Shown one piece after another: positions 5,786 to 10,900 of a DNA stretch of 10,900 bases. The position numbers were made by a program, and so were the translations under genes. The stretch's first letter is position 1. Every line of letters begins with the position of its first letter. A model generated the notes under the pieces. It was not told the origin of the DNA. It saw nothing but the letters and a program-made list of their open reading frames with translations, and did not search any database. The stretch covers positions 1-10,900 of the forward strand of contig JAUZEX010000077.1 in assembly GCA_030838815.1 (NCBI GenBank), read 5' to 3'. Source of the stretch: Actinomycetota bacterium (GTDB taxonomy: Bacteria > Actinomycetota > Acidimicrobiia > IMCC26256 > BP-133).

Positions 5786-6544
5786 ATGACTGCCCTGCAC
5801 GAGCACCAGCTCGCCGACCCCGGTTGGCGCCAGATCCACCGCTACGCCTACATCAAGCGGCCCTACGAAGACGTCTGGACGGTCATCGCCGCCGATCACA
5901 CGCTGACCGTGCCGGGTGGGGTTCGCTGCGACGGGACCGGTCGGCTCGATCTCCGCGTGCGGCTGGCCGGCGTCGAGGTGACGCGCCCGGTGACGGTCCG
6001 TGTCGGCGGCCTTGTGGTCAAGGACGAACGTTCCCGCCTGGCGTTGTCGTGGTGGGACAAGGGGCATCGGAACCTGTTCCCCGTGCTGGAAGCCGTCCTT
6101 GAACTCGCTCCCGCCGACTTCCGCGGCTGCCGGATCACCCAGATCGGGCTCGTCGGGCGGTACCGCCCACCCTTCGGAGTGTTCGGGAGCGCCGTCGACC
6201 GCGTCGCCGGGTTCGAGATCGTGGCCGAGTCGGTGATGAAGTTCGTGCAGGACTTCACCCAGCGGATCGAAGCAGGCGTGCCGGCCGTCCCGGCTCCGGC
6301 AGCCGGGGACGGCCCAGACGACCACGACCAAACGGCTCTCGGACACCGGGTGTTCCTCCCCGTCGACGGGTTGGCGTGCCGCAGCGGCGGTGCCGTCACC
6401 ACCCGCCGGCTTCTCTCCTCCCTTCCTGGCGTGTCCGCCGTGGAACTGGACCCGATAGCAGGGATCGCGGCAGTGGACTATGACCCGGAACGCAACACCC
6501 CCGAGGACCTTCAGAACCTGCTGGAGGCGGACGCCAGCCCGTGA
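5786..6544 (+). CDS. SRPBCC-like domain fused to a degenerate HMA-like domain
   Basis: 252 residues, no signal peptide or membrane segment. Residues about 16-163 have the look of an SRPBCC/START-type ligand-binding or polyketide-cyclase-like fold: YAYIKRPYEDVWTVIA at the start, alternating strands in the middle, and a long C-terminal helix (FEIVAESVMKFVQDFTQRIE). After a Pro/Ala-rich linker (163-182), residues 187-250 resemble a heavy-metal-associated ferredoxin-like domain: VFLPVDGLACRSGGAVTTRRLLSSLPGVSAVELDP..., ending DYDPERNTPEDLQNLLE. The metal motif GMxCxxC is reduced to GLACRSGG, keeping only the first Cys (198), so classical Cu/Zn binding is doubtful. The start is set by AAGGAG at 5772-5777, eight bases before ATG 5786; an in-frame GTG at 5777 overlaps that site. 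Divergent from arcC and convergent with the USP gene. The SRPBCC assignment is from overall pattern only. Confidence 0.65.
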   Translation: MTALHEHQLADPGWRQIHRYAYIKRPYEDVWTVIAADHTLTVPGGVRCDGTGRLDLRVRLAGVEVTRPVTVRVGGLVVKDERSRLALSWWDKGHRNLFPVLEAVLELAPADFRGCRITQIGLVGRYRPPFGVFGSAVDRVAGFEIVAESVMKFVQDFTQRIEAGVPAVPAPAAGDGPDDHDQTALGHRVFLPVDGLACRSGGAVTTRRLLSSLPGVSAVELDPIAGIAAVDYDPERNTPEDLQNLLEADASP

Positions 6545-6620
6545 CTGCCAACGCCGAAGACGTCGCGGCGGAGGGACGGCGAGCAGGGGGGATCACCCTG
6601 TTGTGACGACGGTGCAACGC

Positions 6621-6639
6621 AACGGTGGAACCCTCCGTT
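6621..6639. terminator. Possible bidirectional terminator hairpin between convergent genes
   Basis: AACGG-T-GG pairs with CC-T-CCGTT around a three-base AAC loop, with one T/T mismatch. It sits in the 94-base gap between the SRPBCC fusion gene and the convergent universal stress gene, touching the last base of the latter's stop. There is no T-run, so this is a weak call. Confidence 0.3.
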
Positions 6640-7085
6640 CACCCCAGCGGGCGGGGCCGCCCCGGTGGCGGGACGATCGTCACCGGCCGGTCGGCGTAGA
6701 GGGCGACCTGGTGGCTCGTGCTGCCGAGGTGGAGCTCGGAGAAGCCGCCGGCGCCGCGGCTGCCGACGACGACGAGGTCGGCGCCCTCGTCGTCGGCCAC
6801 CCGGAGCAGGGCGGTCACGGAGCCGCCTTCCTCCAGCCGGCACCGGACGGGCACCCCGGCGGCCCGGAGTTCGTCGGTCCACTCGCCCTCGAGCTGGACT
6901 CGGAGCTTCTCGTGGAGCGCCGGCGTGTTGGGCACCGGGCCGGCCGGGGTGTTGACCAGCAGGCCGACCGCGTGGACGGCGACCACCTCGGCGCCGGTCT
7001 GGGCGGCCAGGTCGGCGGCCCACCGGCTGGCTCGCCCGGTGTGCTCCGAACCGTCCGTTCCCACGACGATGCACTTGACGCCCAC
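6639..7085 (-). CDS. Universal stress protein (ATP-binding type)
   Basis: 148 residues, a single USP domain. It begins CIVVGTDGSEHTGRASRWAAD, with the conserved Asp11, and carries the nucleotide motif GxxGx9GS as GSRGAGGFSELHLGS (108-122), followed by SHQVALYADRPVTIVPP. This motif marks ATP-binding USPs, which act in the cytoplasm in stress survival and growth arrest; several USPs belong to the DosR dormancy regulon in Mycobacterium. The GTG start at 7085 is preceded by GAGGAGGAG. Upstream, about 90-120 bases away, lie two DosR-like boxes, with a possible minus-strand -10 TAGCGT at 7150-7145. It shares its divergent promoter region with the small Cys-rich gene at 7367. Confidence 0.93.
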   Translation of the reverse strand: MGVKCIVVGTDGSEHTGRASRWAADLAAQTGAEVVAVHAVGLLVNTPAGPVPNTPALHEKLRVQLEGEWTDELRAAGVPVRCRLEEGGSVTALLRVADDEGADLVVVGSRGAGGFSELHLGSTSHQVALYADRPVTIVPPPGRPRPLG

Positions 7086-7173
7086 GGGTCTCCTCCTCGC
7101 TCGTGACGGTGCCGGCGCGGCAAAGGCGGTCTGCTCCGCTGGTCACGCTAGGGCCTCGACGGCGCTCGTGCCC

Positions 7174-7187
7174 GGGACCTTCGGTCC
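7174..7187. promoter_or_regulatory. Candidate DosR-like box 1 (usp / zinc-ribbon divergent region)
   Basis: GGGACCTTCGGTCC has the GGGAC half-site and an internal palindrome GGACC-TTC-GGTCC. It agrees with a relaxed DosR pattern GGGACnTTnGGnCC. It lies 88 bases upstream of the USP start, close to where a -35 would sit for the possible minus-strand -10 at 7150-7145. Confidence 0.5.
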
Positions 7188-7194
7188 GCCGATC

Positions 7195-7208
7195 GGGACC
7201 ATCGCCCC
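7195..7208. promoter_or_regulatory. Candidate DosR-like box 2, 21 bp from box 1
   Basis: GGGACCATCGCCCC agrees at 11 of 14 positions with the recalled core GGGACTWWAGTCCC. Its first base is 21 bases after that of box 1, two helical turns, so two bound dimers would lie on the same DNA face, as is common for paired response-regulator sites. A perfect 10-base palindrome AGTCCGGACT follows at 7213-7222. Confidence 0.5.
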
Positions 7209-7345
7209 TGACAGTCCGGACTCGCAGAGTGCGATGGTGCAGTGAAGCGAGTTTTCGCCGGATTCCTCAGCGCAGGACCGATACGCCCACAACGTCTGAC
7301 ATCGCCGGATGAGGCGGCAGCTCTCGGTCCCGCCGAGCGGCCGCT

Positions 7346-7363
7346 TCCTCCGCGCTCGGAGGA
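7346..7363 (+). promoter_or_regulatory. Hairpin covering the ribosome binding site of the zinc-ribbon gene
   Basis: TCCTCCG (7346-7352) pairs perfectly with CGGAGGA (7357-7363) around a CGCT loop. The downstream arm is the Shine-Dalgarno sequence of the ATG at 7367, so the folded mRNA would hide it. This could set low basal translation or act as a thermo- or ligand-sensitive switch; only the pairing is seen. Confidence 0.45.
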
Positions 7364-7366
7364 GCC

Positions 7367-7618
7367 ATGAGCACCGAGAACGCCAGCTGCCGCTTCGTCG
7401 CCCACGCCGACCCGCCACCCCGGATGCGCTGTCCGGTCTGCGGGCACCGGGGGCTGTGGGCGATTGCCTCCCCCGCCTTTGATCGCTTCGTGTGCCCCGG
7501 CTGCCGTCGTTGCTGGGCCTTTGAGGGCGCCTTGGCGCACCGGGTGGACCCAACCGAGTGCCCGGGATGCCCGTCCCGAGCCGTCTGCGCCGGCGCCCGT
7601 CCGGGCTCGGTCCGATAG
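7367..7618 (+). CDS. Small cysteine-rich zinc-ribbon-like protein
   Basis: 83 residues with nine Cys: C8, CPVC (22-25), CPGCRRC (43-49), CPGC (65-68) and C74. CPVCGHRG...CPGCRRCW looks like a zinc ribbon (two Cys pairs 17 residues apart), and a second cluster near the C-terminus could hold another metal. No known family is recognised; small zinc ribbons often bind nucleic acid or act as protein adaptors. The ATG follows GGAGGAG very closely, and that site lies inside a hairpin. It is divergent from the USP gene, sharing the DosR-like boxes, so the two may be co-regulated. Its stop (TAG 7616-7618) overlaps a second strong ribosome-site sequence that leads to a nine-codon frame. Confidence 0.65.
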   Translation: MSTENASCRFVAHADPPPRMRCPVCGHRGLWAIASPAFDRFVCPGCRRCWAFEGALAHRVDPTECPGCPSRAVCAGARPGSVR

Positions 7619-7630
7619 AGGAGAAGGACT

Positions 7631-7660
7631 GTGATCACCAACGTGGCCGGCCTCGTCTAG
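7631..7660 (+). other. Nine-codon minigene or cut-off gene start with a strong ribosome site
   Basis: AGAGGAGAAGGA (7617-7628) is followed by GTG at 7631 and an in-frame TAG after nine codons (VITNVAGLV). The same frame continues open after the TAG. It may be the remnant of a gene interrupted by a stop, a leader peptide, or chance. Confidence 0.25.
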
Positions 7661-7688
7661 CTCTGGCCCCTCGACGACGCGGCCTCTT

Positions 7689-7717
7689 CGCCGCCTGAGC
7701 GGTCAGCGCAGGCGGCG
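7689..7717 (-). terminator. Strong hairpin at the end of the acetyl-CoA synthetase gene
   Basis: CGCCGCCTG (7689-7697) and CAGGCGGCG (7709-7717) pair perfectly over nine bases around an 11-base loop that contains the stop codon of the minus-strand gene. It lies between convergent genes, where a terminator is expected, but no T-run follows on either strand. It may slow or end transcription Rho-dependently. Confidence 0.35.
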
Positions 7718-10447
7718 GAGGTCTCGTTCGGGGTGGCGTTCCGCGGGAGTCACTCTGATCCGCCAGTCGACGGCCACGACCCCGGTGGGGCCGGCGATGA
7801 CGGGGTTGAGGTCCATCTCGGCGATCTCGGGCAGCTGCTGGCCGAGGACGGAGAGGCGGAGCAGGAGGTCCTCGAGGGCGGCGATATCGGCGGCGGGGGA
7901 CCCGCGGTAGCCGAACAGCAACGGGGAGGACCGCAGGGAGCGGACCAGTTCGGAGGCGTCCTGGTCGGTGAGCGGCGCCACTCGCACGGCGCGGTCGCCG
8001 ATCAGCTCGGCGGCGATGCCACCGAGGCCGAACATGATGAGTGGCCCGAAGGCGGGGTCCCGCACGAGGCCGACGATGGTCTCGAGGCCGGTGCCGGCCA
8101 TGGCCTGCACGAGCGCTCCGGTCATCCGCTCGGCGCCTTCATCGCCGTCACGGCCGATGGCGGCGAGCCGGTCGGCCATCTCGTCGTAGGCGGCCGCGGA
8201 AGCTTCGGGTGTGACCAGGTTGAGGCGGACCCCGCCCACGTCGGTCTTGTGGAGGATGCCGGCGGCCTTCAGGGCCACGGGCACGCCAATGCGGGCGGTG
8301 GCTGCGGCGGCCTCGGCGGCCGATCCCACGGCCACGAGCGGGGCGACCGGGATTCCGAACGCGCCGAGGACCTCGCCGCCCAGGACCGGGTCGAGCCACC
8401 CGCCGTCGGGTCGGGAGGCCAGGAACTCGTCGATCAGGCGGCGGGGGCCCCGGATGTCGATGCCCTCGAGTTGGGGCACGGTCCCCGATGGGCGTCGCCG
8501 CCATTCGCCGTACCAGGCGGCCCGGGCCAGGGCCTGGGCCGCGGTCTCGGGGAACGGGAACGACGGGACGGTCCGCCGCCCCTGCAGGGCTTCGGGGATG
8601 CCCTCGGTGCCGACGAGGTTGGCCACCAATGGCTTGTCCCACGGCTCGGCGGCCACTTCGGCGATGGCGGTTGCGACGGCGTCGAGCGACGTGACCAGGG
8701 TGGGGGTGCAGACGACGATCACGGCGTCGACTTCAGGGTCGGAAAGGAGGATCCGCAGCGCCTGCTGGTAGGTGCCGGGCCCGGCGGCGGCCATCATGTC
8801 GACCGGGTTGCGGACTCCGGCGGCCGGCGGCAGGCAGCCCCGGAGTGCGTCCTGAGTGGTAGGCGATAGTTCGGGGACCTCGAGCCCGGCGGAGGCGCAG
8901 GCGTCGGCGGCGAGCACACCCGGGCCGCCCGAGTTCCCGACGATGGCCACCCGCCGACCGGCCGGCAGCGGCTGGTGGGCCAGCACCGAGGCGGTGTCGA
9001 AGAGTTGCTCCATCGTGTCGACCCGGATCACCCCGGTCTGGCGGAAGAGGGCGTCGACGGCGAGGTCGGGGCTGGCGAGGGCGGCGGTGTGCGACGACGC
9101 CCCCCGGCTGCCGGCAGCCGACCGCCCGCTCTTCACGGCCACGATGGGTTTGCGGCCGGCGACCCGCCGGGCGATGCGGTGGAACTTGCCCGGGTTCCCG
9201 AAGGACTCCAGGTACATGAGGACGACGTCGGTGTCGGGGTCGTCCTCCCAGTACTGGAGGAGGTCGTTGCCGCTGACGTCGGCCTTGTTCCCGACGGAGA
9301 CGAAGGTCGAGATGCCGAGCCCGAGCCGGGACGACAGGTCGAGGGCGGCGATGCCGATTGCGCCGGACTGGGAGCACAGCGCCATCCGGCCGGGGCGGGG
9401 GACACCGGGGGCGAAGGTGGCGTTCATCGACACCGAGGCCGCGGTGTTGACCACGCCCATGCAGTTGGGACCGATCATGCGCATCCCGTGACGGCGGGCG
9501 AGGTGCACGATCTCCCGTTCGACGTCGGCGCCTTCGCGGCCGGCCTCGGCGAAGCCGGCGGTGATCATGACCATGCCGCCGACCTGCTTGGCGGCGCACT
9601 GCTCGACGATCTCGGGGACGGCGGCGGCCGGCACGCAGATGATCGCCAGGTCGACCTCGTCGGGGATGTCGAGCACCGATGGGTAGGCCTTGACGCCTCC
9701 GACGTGGCCGGTCTTGGCGTTGACCGGATAGACGGGCCCCTGGAAGTCGCCGGCCAGGAGGTTCTTGAACACCTGGTGGCCGATCCCCGACCGGCCGGTG
9801 CCGGCGCCGATGACGGCGATGGAGCGGGGAGCCAGGAGTCGGCCCACCGACCGGGACTCGGCCCGGTGCTCGCGGCGGGCGACGGCCACCGCCAGATCGT
9901 TACTGTCGGCGACCGGGAAGCGGACGCTGACCTCGCTGCCACCGACCCGGGTCCTGGTCTCGAACCCCGCCTCGCGGAAGACGGCCAGCATCTTCTGGTT
10001 CTCCCACAGCGTGGTGGCGTAGAACTCGGTGATGCCGGCCTCCCGGGCGGCGGCGGCGAGCCACTCGAGGAGGACGGTGGCGATGCCCCGACCGTGCTGG
10101 CGGTCGTCGACCAGGAAGGCGACCTCGGCGTCGGTGGTGCCCTCCTTCCCCTCGTAGCGGGCCACGCCGATGATCTCGTCGCCGAGGATCGCCACCAGGG
10201 CCATCCGCCACCGGTAGTCGACGGTGGTCAGGAACGTCAGTTCCTTTTCGGAGAGATGGGGATGGGGCGAGAAGTACCGGAGGTACACGCTCTCCGGGGA
10301 GAGGCCCTCGTGGAAACGGGCGAGGGCGGGGGCGTCGTCGGCCCTGATCGGACGGATCAGAACCGTCCCCCCGTCGCTCAGGACGACGTCGGCCTCGAAC
10401 TGCGTCGGGTACCCGGGGGGCGGCTCCACAGGGACGGTTCCTATCAC
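7703..10447 (-). CDS. GNAT acetyltransferase fused to ADP-forming acetyl-CoA synthetase
   Basis: About 914 residues from GTG 10447. An N-terminal GNAT domain (about 25-177) carries the acetyl-CoA loop DDRQHGRGIA (115-123 region) and NQKMLAVFREAGFE. Then comes a CoA-binding Rossmann domain (VIGAGTGRSGIG about 212-223; GPNCMG 326-331), the succinyl-CoA-ligase-like domains with the phospho-histidine candidate His453 in SSHTAALA, and an ATP-grasp domain (about 663-900; KAAGILHKTDVGGVRL, DLNP). The second half can convert acetyl-CoA, ADP and Pi to acetate and ATP; the first may acetylate lysines, as in Streptomyces PatA with the same N-terminal order. The His, lost in some Pat enzymes, is kept, so synthetase activity is plausible. 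The frame is open to GTG 10621, but that extension has poor codon bias and overlaps a better frame. GTG 10447 forms a GTGA overlap with the preceding small ORF; GTG 10429 is an alternative. Confidence 0.9.
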   Translation of the reverse strand: MIGTVPVEPPPGYPTQFEADVVLSDGGTVLIRPIRADDAPALARFHEGLSPESVYLRYFSPHPHLSEKELTFLTTVDYRWRMALVAILGDEIIGVARYEGKEGTTDAEVAFLVDDRQHGRGIATVLLEWLAAAAREAGITEFYATTLWENQKMLAVFREAGFETRTRVGGSEVSVRFPVADSNDLAVAVARREHRAESRSVGRLLAPRSIAVIGAGTGRSGIGHQVFKNLLAGDFQGPVYPVNAKTGHVGGVKAYPSVLDIPDEVDLAIICVPAAAVPEIVEQCAAKQVGGMVMITAGFAEAGREGADVEREIVHLARRHGMRMIGPNCMGVVNTAASVSMNATFAPGVPRPGRMALCSQSGAIGIAALDLSSRLGLGISTFVSVGNKADVSGNDLLQYWEDDPDTDVVLMYLESFGNPGKFHRIARRVAGRKPIVAVKSGRSAAGSRGASSHTAALASPDLAVDALFRQTGVIRVDTMEQLFDTASVLAHQPLPAGRRVAIVGNSGGPGVLAADACASAGLEVPELSPTTQDALRGCLPPAAGVRNPVDMMAAAGPGTYQQALRILLSDPEVDAVIVVCTPTLVTSLDAVATAIAEVAAEPWDKPLVANLVGTEGIPEALQGRRTVPSFPFPETAAQALARAAWYGEWRRRPSGTVPQLEGIDIRGPRRLIDEFLASRPDGGWLDPVLGGEVLGAFGIPVAPLVAVGSAAEAAAATARIGVPVALKAAGILHKTDVGGVRLNLVTPEASAAAYDEMADRLAAIGRDGDEGAERMTGALVQAMAGTGLETIVGLVRDPAFGPLIMFGLGGIAAELIGDRAVRVAPLTDQDASELVRSLRSSPLLFGYRGSPAADIAALEDLLLRLSVLGQQLPEIAEMDLNPVIAGPTGVVAVDWRIRVTPAERHPERDLRRLR

Positions 10448-10611
10448 GATCGGGCCAGGGGTTCCTTCGGCGAGGGGAAACGCTCCATGTCCTTCCGGTG
10501 ATCGATCGCCGGGAACCGGCGGAGCACCGCGGCGGCAGTGGCGTCGTGGCGCAGATCGTCCAAGCCGCACGACCGCAGCGTGTGCAGCAGCGGCAACTCG
10601 GGTGGTTTCAC
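10444..10611 (-). CDS. Hypothetical 55-residue protein between CBS and synthetase genes
   Basis: GTG 10611 to TGA 10446-10444 encodes 55 residues beginning VKPPELPLLHTLRSCGLDDL and ending PSPKEPLARS. 47 of 55 codons end in G or C, as in the neighbours, while the overlapping extension of the synthetase frame is only about half G/C-ended, so this is the likelier coding frame. It starts 10 bases after the CBS gene's stop and overlaps the synthetase start by four bases (GTGA), as expected for a translationally coupled operon. No clear Shine-Dalgarno precedes it, consistent with coupling. It is soluble, charged and probably helical, with one Cys. No family is recognised. Confidence 0.55.
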   Translation of the reverse strand: MKPPELPLLHTLRSCGLDDLRHDATAAAVLRRFPAIDHRKDMERFPSPKEPLARS

Positions 10612-10621
10612 GGCGCTTCAC

Positions 10622-10900
10622 TCAACGGCCGAGGGTTCCCATCAGAAGCGGCCGCAGCAGGTCGCGGACCGAGACCATCCCCAGCACCGCGCCCCGCTCG
10701 TCGAGGACGGGGACGTGGCGGATGCCGAGATCGAGCATGTCGACGGCCGCGTCGTACACGACGTCGCCGGGACGGACCGACACGACGTCGGAGCTCATGC
10801 CCCGGGCCGCCGTCGCCTCGTCGGGATCGGCGCCCAATGCCAGCGCGGCCACGATGTCGCGCTCCGACAGGATGCCCACCGCCCGTTTCGTCGTCCCGAC
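10622..10900 (-). CDS. CBS-domain protein, N-terminal part outside window
   Basis: The minus-strand frame is open to the window edge; in-frame residues precede the GTG at 10879, so the gene starts upstream and that GTG is internal. Visible are the end of one CBS motif (TTKRAVGILSERDIVAALA) and a complete second (SSDVVSVRPGDVVYDAAVDMLDLGIRHVPVLDERGAVLGMVSVRDLLRPLL). Tandem CBS pairs bind AMP, ATP or similar ligands and report energy state. The layout resembles Hrp1-type stand-alone two-CBS proteins, which belong to the DosR regulon in Mycobacterium tuberculosis. It leads a minus-strand operon with a 55-codon ORF and the GNAT/synthetase gene, so it may sense adenylates in parallel with the synthetase. 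Ends at TGA 10624-10622. Confidence 0.85.
   Translation of the reverse strand, partial: VGTTKRAVGILSERDIVAALALGADPDEATAARGMSSDVVSVRPGDVVYDAAVDMLDLGIRHVPVLDERGAVLGMVSVRDLLRPLLMGTLGR

Noticed and set aside
5606..6346. 246-codon minus-strand open frame opposite the SRPBCC fusion gene
   Set aside because: No recognisable motifs and a His/Pro/Arg-rich composition; the plus strand has a ribosome site and domain patterns.
8975..10501. 508-codon plus-strand open frame (and 7733-8869, 378 codons) opposite the synthetase gene
   Set aside because: Gly/Asp/Glu/Val-rich antisense translation typical of GC-rich DNA; the minus strand carries an unmistakable multidomain enzyme.
10448..10621. 58-residue N-terminal extension of the GNAT/synthetase protein
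   Set aside because: Only about half its codons end in G/C, it lacks domain sequence, and the overlapping 55-codon frame fits the neighbours' codon bias better.
1..10900. CRISPR arrays, tRNA/rRNA genes, insertion sequences, phage genes
   Set aside because: No regularly spaced repeats, tRNA-like cloverleaf, rRNA-like stretch or transposase/integrase motifs were seen; the GGTTCACC at 3108-3115 resembles a T-arm only superficially.

Overview
The window is high-GC DNA with G/C-ended codons, GTG/TTG starts and tight gene spacing. The gene families (NarL/DosR-type regulator, universal stress protein, CBS protein, N-terminal GNAT fused to an ADP-forming acyl-CoA synthetase, DUF4395) suggest an actinobacterium. 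A deep-branching soil or acidimicrobial lineage is possible, but that is inference only.

Layout. (1) 1-2823, plus strand: a catabolic-looking run with a tautomerase (5' end outside the window), a classical SDR, an NmrA-like atypical SDR and a thioesterase-like hotdog gene broken by a one-base frameshift at about 2098-2100. (2) 2824-3239: no recognisable gene. (3) 3240-3743: a DUF4395 membrane protein. (4) 3761-4236: a gene graveyard. The first few codons of an SDR (+) abut an inverted, internally deleted D-2-hydroxyacid dehydrogenase (-), which abuts a DosR-like response regulator (+) that has lost most of its receiver domain. (5) 4571-10900: a stress/energy block with carbamate kinase (-), a divergent SRPBCC plus HMA-like fusion (+), a universal stress protein (-), a divergent small Cys-rich zinc-ribbon protein (+), and a minus-strand operon of CBS protein, an overlooked 55-codon ORF and a GNAT/acetyl-CoA synthetase fusion.

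How it may work together. The products of block 5 centre on adenine nucleotides and acyl phosphates or acyl-CoA. Carbamate kinase and ADP-forming acetyl-CoA synthetase can make ATP by substrate-level phosphorylation, while USP and CBS proteins commonly bind ATP or AMP. Both divergent intergenic regions of the block carry palindromes resembling the mycobacterial DosR (hypoxia/dormancy) box; two of them lie exactly 21 bp apart. The truncated regulator next door keeps a recognition helix that, from memory, matches DosR. My main hypothesis is therefore a DosR-type low-oxygen/dormancy regulon, with a local regulator copy reduced to its DNA-binding half. The families and motifs are visible in the sequence; the regulatory link is inference.
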